Source: Flavobacterium gelidilacus DSM 15343 (GTDB lineage: Bacteria > Bacteroidota > Bacteroidia > Flavobacteriales > Flavobacteriaceae). From it: a DNA stretch of 64,000 bases. The position numbers and the translations under genes are program-made. The notes under the pieces are model-generated. The model was not told where the DNA came from. It ran no database searches and saw only the letters and a program-made list of their open reading frames with translations. Where the stretch lies: assembly GCF_000422685.1 (NCBI RefSeq), contig NZ_AUGN01000010.1:103050-167049 (forward strand), in the 5' to 3' direction. Positions within the stretch are counted from its first letter, which is position 1; each line of letters opens with the position of its first letter. Positions 17,760-26,600 of the stretch are shown here, piece by piece.

Positions 17760-19280
17760 ATGAAAATTAAACAATTCCTTATTGCCTTTTTATTAGTAAT
17801 CTCAGTAAATAAAGGGGTTTCACAAGAAAAGAAATTCGAATTACACACCATTGCATTTTATAATTTAGAAAATTTATTTGACACGATTAATGATCCTATT
17901 ATTAATGATGAAGAATATTTACCTTCAAAAGGATGGACTTACAAAAATTACAAGAAGAAACTAGACAATCTAAGTAGGGTTTTGACCCAAATTGGAACTA
18001 ATGACCAACAAAAAGCATCACCAACAATAATTGGTGTTTGTGAAATTGAAAACAGAAGAGTGCTAGAAGATTTAGTTAAACAACCTCGTTTAATTGACAA
18101 AAATTATAAAATCGTTCATTTTGACTCTCCTGATAAAAGAGGTATAGACACTGGATTCTTATATGATCCATTACATTTTACTCCTACTAGTTATAATAAT
18201 GTTCCGTTATACGTTTATAAGGATGATAATGTAAAGTCAAAAAAAGAAAAAAATGAAGAAACAGACGACGCTGAATCAATAGATAAAAAATCCAGTAGAG
18301 TTTACACAAGAGACCAATTACTTGTAACAGGACTTTTAGATGGTGAAGAAGTTAGTTTTATTGTTAACCACTGGCCATCTCGTTCAGGTGGAGAGAAAAA
18401 GAGTAGCCCATACAGAGAAGCTGCCGGTGCTTTAAACAGAAAAATAATTGATTCATTATTCAAAATAAATCCTAATGCAAAAGTAATTACAATGGGAGAT
18501 ATGAATGATGGCCCTTATAACAAGAGTATTAAAAAACAAATTGGTGCTGTTGCTCACAAAGAAGATCTAAAAAAATTCGGTGTTTTTAACCCCATGGAAG
18601 AAATGTCAAATAATGGAATTGGATCTTTAGCTTATAGAGACTCATGGGATTTATTTGATCAAATTTTATTAACAGAACCATACATAAATAAAGATTATTC
18701 ATCTTGGACTTTTTGGAAAGCTGGAGTTTATAATAAAGACTTCTTAATTCAAAAAGAAGGACAATATAAAGGATATCCTTTAAGAAATTCAAACGGAGTT
18801 CCCGGATTTAGTGATCACTTTCCAGTTTATGTTTATCTAATTAGAGAACAAAGAGCATTTAAAAAAGTAGTTACAAATGTCGTTTCTAACAAAAAAAGCA
18901 TCTCTTTTACAAAAAATAAAGAAGGACAAATTGAAGTTCCATGCACCGTTAACAAAAACAATTCTAGCTTTGTATATGATGCAGAAGTTGAAGACATATT
19001 AATTTCAGGAAAAGAAGCATTATTTTTACTAAAAACAGGAAAAGTTAAACCTGAAAACTATTCTGGTCAACAGGCATATTCTTTAGCTGACGGAAGAATT
19101 CCAGAAGGTGCTACCTTGTTAATTGATACTATTGAGTTTAATGGTTTCACACTATCAAATGTAACTGCTGTAATTACTAATAGTATTTCATCTGATTTAG
19201 TAATTGGAGAAAACACATTGAAAACACTTGGAACTGTAGAGGTAAACTACAAAGAAAGCACGCTTTCAATCACAAAATAA
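17760..19280 (+). CDS. Secreted endonuclease/exonuclease/phosphatase-family protein with C-terminal retropepsin-like domain
   Basis: The 506 residues begin with a Sec signal (about 1-21, ending GVSQ). Residues 27-360 are an endonuclease/exonuclease/phosphatase domain: NLENLF near residue 35, the metal-ligand glutamate E95 in CEIEN, GDMND at 246-250, and SDH at 351-353. Such enzymes cut phosphodiesters in DNA, RNA or lipids. A charged insertion lies at about 155-180. The C-terminal 125 residues read as a retropepsin-like (clan AA aspartic protease) fold: IEVPCTVN, VYDAEVEDILIS, an ALFLLKTGKV helix, LADGRIPEGATLLI, IEFNGFTLSNV and LVIGENTLKTLGTVEV. The usual catalytic DTG is DAE (407-409), so peptidase activity is unlikely. 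The divergent TonB-receptor operon suggests surface or periplasmic scavenging. The nuclease-family call is firm; the C-terminal call is my reading of motifs. Confidence 0.85.
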   Translation: MKIKQFLIAFLLVISVNKGVSQEKKFELHTIAFYNLENLFDTINDPIINDEEYLPSKGWTYKNYKKKLDNLSRVLTQIGTNDQQKASPTIIGVCEIENRRVLEDLVKQPRLIDKNYKIVHFDSPDKRGIDTGFLYDPLHFTPTSYNNVPLYVYKDDNVKSKKEKNEETDDAESIDKKSSRVYTRDQLLVTGLLDGEEVSFIVNHWPSRSGGEKKSSPYREAAGALNRKIIDSLFKINPNAKVITMGDMNDGPYNKSIKKQIGAVAHKEDLKKFGVFNPMEEMSNNGIGSLAYRDSWDLFDQILLTEPYINKDYSSWTFWKAGVYNKDFLIQKEGQYKGYPLRNSNGVPGFSDHFPVYVYLIREQRAFKKVVTNVVSNKKSISFTKNKEGQIEVPCTVNKNNSSFVYDAEVEDILISGKEALFLLKTGKVKPENYSGQQAYSLADGRIPEGATLLIDTIEFNGFTLSNVTAVITNSISSDLVIGENTLKTLGTVEVNYKESTLSITK

Positions 19281-19364
19281 TTTTACTTTTACATATAAAT
19301 TAAAGGTTAGTTAACGCTAACCTTTTTTTATTTTTAGTAACTTCGTAAGACTAAATATAATATT

Positions 19365-19898
19365 ATGGGAATTCAAAAACCATTCAATCTTAATCAATGG
19401 GTTGAAGAAAATAGAGCTTTACTAAAACCACCTGTTGGAAACAAAAATCTATATATAAGTTCAGGTGATTATATCGTAATGATTGTTGCTGGACCCAATG
19501 CTAGAAAAGATTATCATTACAACGAAACCGAAGAATTATTCTACCAATTAGAAGGAAATATTACGGTTTATGTTCAGGATGAAGGCAAGAAAAAAGCAAT
19601 GAAATTAGGTGCTGGTGACATGTTTTTATTACCTGCAAAAGTACCTCATTCACCAGTTCGTGAAGAAAACTCTATTGGATTAGTCGTTGAAAGAAAACGT
19701 GCGGGACAAGATATTCCCGATGGTTTACTTTGGTTTTGTGACAATTGCAATCACAAATTATACGAAGTTTACTTTGAACTAAAAGATATTGAAGTCGATT
19801 TTCTAGCGCATTTCAAACATTTTTACGGTTCAAAAGAATTACGAACTTGCGATAATTGTGGAACAGTTATGGAAACTGACAAACGATTTGTAAAATAA
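19365..19898 (+). CDS. nbaC: 3-hydroxyanthranilate 3,4-dioxygenase
   Basis: This cupin enzyme opens 3-hydroxyanthranilate to 2-amino-3-carboxymuconate semialdehyde in the kynurenine pathway. The 177 residues carry the Fe(II) ligands H51, E57 and H95 (DYHYNETEELFYQ and PAKVPHSP). They also carry the rubredoxin-like second metal site of the bacterial enzymes, two CxxC pairs at 125/128 (WFCDNCNH) and 162/165 (RTCDNCGT). The length equals that of bacterial homologues. The first pathway enzyme, tryptophan 2,3-dioxygenase, is at 0.5-1.4 kb in a different operon. The semialdehyde decarboxylase and other steps are not seen here. An aldehyde dehydrogenase follows 195 bp later, but its closest family is lysine degradation rather than the kynurenine branch. 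Confidence 0.95.
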   Translation: MGIQKPFNLNQWVEENRALLKPPVGNKNLYISSGDYIVMIVAGPNARKDYHYNETEELFYQLEGNITVYVQDEGKKKAMKLGAGDMFLLPAKVPHSPVREENSIGLVVERKRAGQDIPDGLLWFCDNCNHKLYEVYFELKDIEVDFLAHFKHFYGSKELRTCDNCGTVMETDKRFVK

Positions 19899-19905
19899 TT
19901 TTTAG

Positions 19906-19986
19906 AAGCTATTTCCAGCTATTCACTATATCTTTTTATTTATTTTGGAAATAAATAAAAAGGATGCCGTTTCTATCTGGGCTAGG
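19906..19986. repeat. Intergenic palindromic element
   Basis: The core is an A/T-rich inverted repeat, CTTTTTATTTATT against AATAAATAAAAAG (19932-19962), without a G/C clamp. It is flanked by the GC-richer arms AAGCTATTTCCAGCTAT on the left and GTTTCTATCTGGGCTAGGG on the right, which are themselves partly complementary. From memory, similar left-arm/palindrome/right-arm units recur between genes in Flavobacterium genomes, but I see only one copy here. It lies just downstream of the 3-hydroxyanthranilate dioxygenase stop and may also act as its terminator. Confidence 0.4.
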
Positions 19987-20093
19987 GCAAAATCTTAAAA
20001 TCACAAGTTATTGTGTAACAACAATTGCAAAAAAAGTCAAAAAAAAGCCTTATTTTTGCTAATAATATAACAAAATCACTAAAAAAAGTTACA

Positions 20094-21647
20094 ATGTCAA
20101 CAATAGCACAACAATTCGGAATGGTTGAAGCACTAGAAAAACTAGGAGTAAAAGCCATTAACGAAGGAACCTCAACAGGAAACGAATGGTTTTCAAACGG
20201 AGAAATCATTGAAAGTTATTCACCTGTAGATGGTCAATTAATAGGAAAAGTAAAAACAACAACTGCTGCAGATTACGAAAAAGTAATGCAAAGCGCAACA
20301 GCTGCTTTCAAAACATTTAGAGCAATGCCAGCTCCACAAAGAGGAGAAATTGTTCGTCAGTTTGGAAACAAATTAAGAGAATTAAAAGAACCATTAGGAA
20401 AATTAGTTTCTTACGAAATGGGTAAATCTTTACAAGAAGGTTACGGAGAAGTGCAAGAAATGATCGACATCTGTGATTTTGCTGTAGGTTTATCAAGACA
20501 ATTAAACGGACAAACAATTCCTTCAGAACGTCCTGGTCACGTAATGAGAGAACAATGGCATTCAATTGGTGTTGTTGGAATCATTTCTGCATTCAATTTT
20601 CCAGTAGCAGTTTGGGCTTGGAATACAGCTCTAGCTTGGATTTGTGGTGATGTTTGTGTTTGGAAAGGTTCAGAAAAAGCTCCTTTATGTACAATCGCTT
20701 GTCAAAATATAATTGCTGAAGTTTTAAAAGACAATAATTTACCAGAAGGTATTTCTTCTATCATTAACGGTGATTATAAAGTGGGTGAAATGATGACCAC
20801 TGATACTAGAATTCCATTAATTTCTGCAACAGGTTCAACTCGTATGGGAAGAATTGTTGGTGCAAAAGTTGCGGAGCGTTTCGGAAAATCATTATTAGAG
20901 TTAGGTGGAAACAATGCAATTATTATTACACCAACAGCTGACTTAAAAGTTGTTGTTCCTGGTGCTGTATTTGGCGCAGTTGGAACGGCTGGACAAAGAT
21001 GTACTTCTACAAGAAGATTAATCATTCACGAATCAGTTTATGATAAAGTTAGAGATGCAATTGTTGGTGCTTATGGTCAATTAACTATTGGAAATCCATT
21101 AGATCAAAAAAATCATATCGGACCACTAATTGACAAAGAATCAGTAAACACTTATTTAGCTGCAATTGAATCAGCTAAAGCTGAAGGTGGAAAAGTATTA
21201 GTTGAAGGTGGAGTTCTTTCTGGTGAAGGATACGAATCTGGATGTTATGTAAAACCTGCAATCATAGAAGCTGAAAATAGTTTTAAAATTGTACAGCATG
21301 AAACATTTGCTCCAGTTTTATATTTAATGAAATATTCTGGTGAAGTTGAAAACGCAATTGATTTACAAAATGGAGTTGTACAAGGATTATCATCAGCAAT
21401 TATGACTAACGAATTAAAAGAAGCAGAAAAATTCTTATCATTCGCAGGTTCAGATTGTGGAATTGCTAACGTTAACATCGGAACTTCTGGTGCTGAAATT
21501 GGTGGTGCCTTTGGTGGTGAAAAAGAAACTGGTGGTGGACGTGAGTCTGGTTCTGATGCTTGGAAAGTATATATGAGAAGACAAACAAATACTGTAAATT
21601 ATTCAGACGAATTGCCGTTAGCACAAGGAATTAAGTTTGATTTATAG
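20094..21647 (+). CDS. ALDH7-family aldehyde dehydrogenase (aminoadipate semialdehyde type)
   Basis: From the ATG at 20094 the protein has 517 residues; the frame runs 23 codons further upstream, but family alignment favours MSTIAQQFGM as the start. Catalytic C303 lies in GTAGQRCTSTRR and general-base E269 in LLELGGNN. The stretches GIISAFNFPVAVWAWN and GSDCGIANVNIGTSGAEIGG, and the C-terminal YSDELPLAQGIKF, are those of the antiquitin/ALDH7 family, whose bacterial members oxidise L-2-aminoadipate 6-semialdehyde (piperideine-6-carboxylate) in lysine breakdown. It is a monocistronic unit with a strong terminator. Placement next to 3-hydroxyanthranilate dioxygenase may be coincidental, since the kynurenine-route semialdehyde dehydrogenases belong to a different ALDH family. 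Confidence 0.88.
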   Translation: MSTIAQQFGMVEALEKLGVKAINEGTSTGNEWFSNGEIIESYSPVDGQLIGKVKTTTAADYEKVMQSATAAFKTFRAMPAPQRGEIVRQFGNKLRELKEPLGKLVSYEMGKSLQEGYGEVQEMIDICDFAVGLSRQLNGQTIPSERPGHVMREQWHSIGVVGIISAFNFPVAVWAWNTALAWICGDVCVWKGSEKAPLCTIACQNIIAEVLKDNNLPEGISSIINGDYKVGEMMTTDTRIPLISATGSTRMGRIVGAKVAERFGKSLLELGGNNAIIITPTADLKVVVPGAVFGAVGTAGQRCTSTRRLIIHESVYDKVRDAIVGAYGQLTIGNPLDQKNHIGPLIDKESVNTYLAAIESAKAEGGKVLVEGGVLSGEGYESGCYVKPAIIEAENSFKIVQHETFAPVLYLMKYSGEVENAIDLQNGVVQGLSSAIMTNELKEAEKFLSFAGSDCGIANVNIGTSGAEIGGAFGGEKETGGGRESGSDAWKVYMRRQTNTVNYSDELPLAQGIKFDL

Positions 21648-21684
21648 TAAATGAGTATTAAGTATTAAGACATTTTTAAATATC

Positions 21685-21720
21685 AAAAAACCTGTAAAAT
21701 ATTTTTGCAGGTTTTTTTAT
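21685..21720 (+). terminator. Intrinsic terminator after the ALDH7 gene
   Basis: AAAAAACCTG (21685-21694) pairs with CAGGTTTTTT (21708-21717) and is followed by a T tract, 38 bases after the dehydrogenase stop. Its sequence is strikingly similar to the terminator at 23235-23270 on the other side of the next gene. Confidence 0.75.
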
Positions 21721-21747
21721 TTTTTATCTATATTTCTGTGCGAAAGC

Positions 21748-21777
21748 TTTGACAAATCGTTTTTTTTTTTTTCTTTG
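21748..21777 (+). promoter_or_regulatory. Possible promoter with 13-T spacer
   Basis: TTTG at 21748-21751 (-33-like) and TTTCTTTG at 21770-21777 (one mismatch to TAnnTTTG) are 18 bases apart, which fits the Bacteroidota promoter spacing. The spacer is mostly an uninterrupted run of 13 T (21760-21772). The following ATG is at 21798. Slippage in the run would change the spacing. Confidence 0.35.
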
Positions 21778-21797
21778 TAAGGTTAATATACAATTTT

Positions 21798-23213
21798 ATG
21801 AAAAAAATACTACTGATTCTTTTAGCAATAAATTCTATTGCTATGTTCTCGCAAAAAGTAATTATCGAAGAAAAATTTGAAAAAGACAATGTCCCTTTGG
21901 GTTATAATTTTTTAAGCCAAAAAAATGAATTGGTAATCCAAAAAGGAAAACATATTGGAATTTCAACCAATAGAGAAATTCATGAATTAGTCTGCTACGA
22001 TTCCAAAGGAAATAAAAAAGTTTTACTTGAAAATGCTGAAGTTATGAATCCAGATTTTTCATATAGTGAAAATACTTTTAGGGTTATTGACTATGCTAAA
22101 ATGAGTTATTCTGGCTCAACTTATAAATTTATAAAAGAGGGTAAAGATTCTAAAAAATATGATGTAAAAGAATATTATAATTATTTTATAGATGATTATC
22201 AATTTAATATAGAAAATCAAAAAGGAAAAACTTTTTCAAAAATAAATTTTGAGAAAGATGATTTGTATTTAAATAGTATGAATTTAAACACAAATAAGGT
22301 TAATAAATTTAAAATAGAAAAACCAGATATTTCAAGGCTTGTAGGTGGCGAAAACGTTAAATACGCTAAAGATTTAACTTTTAGTGTTATGCCTAAAAAA
22401 GAAAATTTTGAATTAATTACAAAAAGTATAAATAGCGACTACAAGTCAATGGTTTTGTATAGAACTGTTTATAATTTCGAAGGGAAAAAAGTTAAAGATT
22501 TAAATTACAACATTAACATAAAAGCAAATTATTTAATGTATTGTTTTAATGGTGGTGGACAAATAGGATACAATTCTAATGGATTTCCTGCTTTTGAAGA
22601 TGATTTAAATATTAATAATTTTATTATAGATGAATTATCTAATGAAGTATATGTTTTTGGTTTAATTGGAAAAAAAGATAGAAGCGCTAGTTATTTTAAA
22701 AATGAACCATTAGGTTATTACATTTTTAAATTTAATGAAAAGGGTGATAAAATTTGGGAATCAATTAATATGATTTCTGACAAAAAAGATTTTAATGATG
22801 ATCAAATAATTTCAAAATTAAATGCTTTCTTAACAATACAAAACAATCAATTAATATTTACTACAGGGCCAAGTTTATTTACTGGTAAAGATATAATGCA
22901 TTATTCAGAAATAGAAATCAGTAGTGGAAAATTGATTTCGAGTTCAAAGCTAAATTATGAACAAATAAAGAGGGCATCAATGATGACTGGTACACGTGAT
23001 TTCTTACTTTCCTTTATGGAATTAGAAAAAATGAAAAATAAAGCTTTTGATTATGCTGCTTTAATTATGTATAATAAAGATTCTAAATTTAAAAAATACA
23101 TTGATTCAATAAATTCAAAAAACGAAGTTTCTTTTAACACCATTATTAACAAAGAAGGTACTTGGTTAATAGAATCGGATAATAGTACTTATTATAAAGT
23201 AACTTATTTCTAA
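21798..23213 (+). CDS. Exported protein of unknown function
   Basis: I do not recognise this 471-residue protein. It has a clear Sec signal peptide (MKKILLILLAINSIAMFSQ) and no lipobox. The mature part is rich in Lys, Asn, Tyr and Phe with a low GC codon choice, and it reads as a chain of short beta strands, for example DLTFSVMPKKENFELITKSIN, KSMVLYRTVYNFEGKKV and EVYVFGLIGKKDRSASYFK, which would suit a beta-propeller. There is no type IX sorting domain and no evident catalytic motif. The gene stands alone between two terminators that resemble each other, behind a promoter region with a 13-T run. Many Flavobacteriaceae carry such exported propeller-like orphans; function is unknown. Confidence 0.7.
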   Translation: MKKILLILLAINSIAMFSQKVIIEEKFEKDNVPLGYNFLSQKNELVIQKGKHIGISTNREIHELVCYDSKGNKKVLLENAEVMNPDFSYSENTFRVIDYAKMSYSGSTYKFIKEGKDSKKYDVKEYYNYFIDDYQFNIENQKGKTFSKINFEKDDLYLNSMNLNTNKVNKFKIEKPDISRLVGGENVKYAKDLTFSVMPKKENFELITKSINSDYKSMVLYRTVYNFEGKKVKDLNYNINIKANYLMYCFNGGGQIGYNSNGFPAFEDDLNINNFIIDELSNEVYVFGLIGKKDRSASYFKNEPLGYYIFKFNEKGDKIWESINMISDKKDFNDDQIISKLNAFLTIQNNQLIFTTGPSLFTGKDIMHYSEIEISSGKLISSSKLNYEQIKRASMMTGTRDFLLSFMELEKMKNKAFDYAALIMYNKDSKFKKYIDSINSKNEVSFNTIINKEGTWLIESDNSTYYKVTYF

Positions 23214-23234
23214 AAGTTAACTAGAAAGAGAATA

Positions 23235-23270
23235 AAAAAAACCTGCAATATTTCAATTGCAGGTTTTTTT
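23235..23270. terminator. Bidirectional terminator between convergent genes
   Basis: AAAAAAACCTGCAA (23235-23248) pairs perfectly with TTGCAGGTTTTTTT (23257-23270) around an eight-base loop. It ends the exported-protein gene on the plus strand and the DksA-like gene on the minus strand. Confidence 0.8.
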
Positions 23271-23286
23271 ATAAAGTAATTCTATT

Positions 23287-23670
23287 TTATCGTTGCATAT
23301 TCTTAGCTTCAATACTCATAGTTGCATGAGGAACTAATTTTAAACGTTCTTTAGCAATTAACTTTCCTGTTACTCTGCAAATTCCGTAGGTTTTGTTTTC
23401 TACACGGAAAAGTGCGTTCTTTAAATCGCGAAGAAATTTTTCTTGACGAATGGCCAATTGCGAATTTGCTTCTTTAGACATTGTTTCGCTTCCTTCTTCA
23501 AATGCTTTAAACGTTGGTGATGTATCATCAGTTCCATTATTTAAGTCATTCATATAAGCACTTTTTATCAAATCTAAATCTGATTGTGCTTTCTCGATTT
23601 TCTTTATAATTAAATCCTTAAATTCAGCTAAATCTGAGTCTGAAAATCTCATTTTGTCTTCGGTAATCAT
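23287..23670 (-). CDS. TraR/DksA-family protein with reduced zinc finger
   Basis: The 127 residues have the helical coiled-coil N-terminus of the DksA/TraR family (about 10-85) and then the family's C-terminal motif, YGICRVTGKLIAKERLKLVPHATMSIEA. In zinc-binding members this region has two CxxC pairs; here a single cysteine remains (in YGICR), and the C-terminal pair has been replaced (MSIEAKNM). A four-cysteine zinc site is therefore impossible. The family binds in the RNA polymerase secondary channel or acts in related stress regulation. The gene begins six bases after the ileS stop, so it is probably expressed from the ileS transcript. An internal ATG at codon 7 (MRFSDSDL) is an equally acceptable start. 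Confidence 0.82.
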   Translation of the reverse strand: MITEDKMRFSDSDLAEFKDLIIKKIEKAQSDLDLIKSAYMNDLNNGTDDTSPTFKAFEEGSETMSKEANSQLAIRQEKFLRDLKNALFRVENKTYGICRVTGKLIAKERLKLVPHATMSIEAKNMQR

Positions 23671-23676
23671 AATGTG

Positions 23677-26600
23677 TTATTTTGAGATTAATATTGTTGT
23701 TTTAATATCATCAAATTCAATTTCTGTGCCATTATTTACTTGATCTACAAAAACCAAACTTTCTGTTAATGTTTCAGATTTGATATAATCTTCGTTAGCT
23801 AGAACTGCCTCTTCTAACACAGCATTTTTTTCTAACTCCACTTTTATTTTATCCGTAACTTCTAAACCACTATCTTTTCTTATATTTTGAATTCTGTTGA
23901 CTAACTCTCTCGCAATTCCTTCTTTTCTTAATTCGTCCGTAATTGTTATGTCTAAAGCTACTGTGATACCATTAGCATTAGCAACCAACCAACCCGGAAT
24001 ATCTTGCGACGAAATCTCAACATCTTCTAAGGATAAATTTATGCTTTTTCCTGCAATTTCAATCATTAGGCTTCCTTTTGCATCAATCTCATTAATTTGT
24101 TTCGCCGTAAATGCCTGTATCTCTTTGGAAATCAGACCCATATCTTTTCCGAAACGTGGCCCAAGGGCTTTGAAATTTGGCTTAATTTGCTTCACCAAAA
24201 CTCCAGAAGCATCGTCTAAAAACAAGATTTCTTTGACATTAACTTCAGCTTTTATAAGGTCAGAAACAGCTTCAATTTCAGCCTTTTGAGCATCGTCAAG
24301 TACCGGAATCATTACTTTTTGTAACGGTTGACGTACTTTAATCATTTCCTTTTTACGCAGTGATAACACTAAAGAAGAAACAGTCTGAGCTTTCAACATT
24401 TTGCTTTCCAACGATTTATCAACATATTTTTCAACATACTCTGGAAATTTTGCCAAATGTACGCTGTCAAAGTTTTCTGAATTTGTTGTTTGTGTTAAAT
24501 CTCTGTAAAGTTTATCCATAAAGAAAGGTGCAATTGGTGCTCCTAATTTTGCAACAGTAACTAAACAAGTATACAATGTTTGGTAAGCTGCTATTTTATC
24601 TGTTCCATATTCCCCTTTCCAAAATCTTCTTCTACATAAACGAACGTACCAGTTACTTAGGTTTTCTTGTACGAAATCAGAAATTGCTCTTGCTACTTTT
24701 GTTGGTTCGTAATCTGCGTAGAAACTATCCACATCTTTAACCAAAGTATTTAATTCTGATAAAACCCAACGGTCAATTTCTGGTCTTTCTTCTAAAGGAA
24801 TTTCAGCTTCAGCGTAAGTGAAATTATCAATATTTGCATATAAACTGAAAAATGAATATGTATTATATAAAGTTCCGAAGAATTTACGACGAACTTCTGC
24901 AACTCCTTCTATGTCAAATTTTAAATTATCCCACGGATTTGCATTAGCAATCATGTACCAACGTGTTGCATCTGGACCATATTCTGCTAAAGTTGTGAAT
25001 GGATCAACAGCATTTCCTAAACGTTTAGACATTTTTTGTCCTTCTTTATCAAGAACCAATCCGTTTGAAACCACATTTTTATAAGCTACTTTATCGAAAA
25101 CTAAAGTTCCAATTGCGTGTAACGTATAAAACCAACCGCGGGTTTGATCTACTCCTTCTGCAATAAAATCTGCTGGAAAATCTTGATTCTCATCAATTTT
25201 CTCTTTGTTTTCAAATGGATAATGCCATTGAGCGTAAGGCATTGAACCTGAATCAAACCAAACATCGATTAAATCACTTTCGCGTTTCATTGGTTTTCCT
25301 GATGCAGAAACTAATACAATTTCGTCCACAACATTTTTATGTAAATCAACTAAATCATAATTTGATTCGGCCATATTTCCAATTTCAAATCCTTTAAATG
25401 GATTTTCTTTTTGGAAACCAGCTTTTATTGATTTTTCAATTTCGTTATATAATTCTTCTATAGAACCTACTAAAATTTCTTCTGTTCCTTCTTCGTTCCT
25501 CCAAATTGGCAATGGAATTCCCCAATATCTTGAACGCGATAAATTCCAGTCATTTGCGTTTTTTAACCAATTTCCAAAACGACCTTCTCCAGTAGCTTTT
25601 GGTTTCCAGTTTATAGTTTCGTTTAGATCGAACATACGCTCTTTAACTTCAGTCACTTTAATGAACCAAGAATCTAATGGATAATATAAAATTGGTTTGT
25701 CTGTTCTCCAACAATGTGGATAACTGTGTACGTATTTTTCAACCTTAAAGGCTTTGTTTTCTTCTTTTAATTGGATTGCGATTTCTACATCAGCCGAACG
25801 CTCTGGTGCTTCACCATCATTGTAGTATTCATTTTTAACGTATTTTCCTGAATAATCCCCTAAACCTTGAATGAATCTTCCTTGTAAATCAACTAAAGGC
25901 ACTAAATTATCATTAGCATCTTTTACTAACAATGGTGGTATTTCTGGAGTTGCTTCTTTAGCCACTTTAGCATCATCTGCTCCAAAAGTAGGTGCAGTAT
26001 GAACAATTCCTGTTCCATCTTCTGTTGTAACGAAATCTCCTGAAATTATTCTAAAAGCATCTTCAGGATTATCATTAGGTAAAACTAAGGGCATTAATTG
26101 TTCGTAACGAATTCCAACTAAATCTGCACCTTTAAATTCAGTTAAAACTTGAAAAGGAATTTTCTTATCACCTTCTTTAAAGTTTTCAAAATCATGAGGT
26201 TCTGACGATTCGAAAAACCCTTTTGTAAATTGCTTTCCAACTAGATTTTTAGCTAGAATTACTTTTGTTGGTCGAAAAGTATATTGATTAAAAGTATCAA
26301 CCAAAACATAATCTATTTTTGGTCCAACTGTTAAAGCTGTGTTTGAAGGCAATGTCCAAGGAGTTGTCGTCCAAGCTAAAATATGAATATCTCCAAATCC
26401 AGTTAAGAAATCTGGCAATGATTCATTAATAGCTTTAAATTGAGCTACAACTGTTGTATCAGTAACATCTCTGTAACTTCCTGGTTGATTTACTTCGTGA
26501 GAAGATAAACCTGTTCCAGCTTTTGGAGAATAAGGTTGAATTGTGTAACCTTTGTACATCAAATCTTTATTATAGATTTGTTTCAAAAGCCACCAAACCG

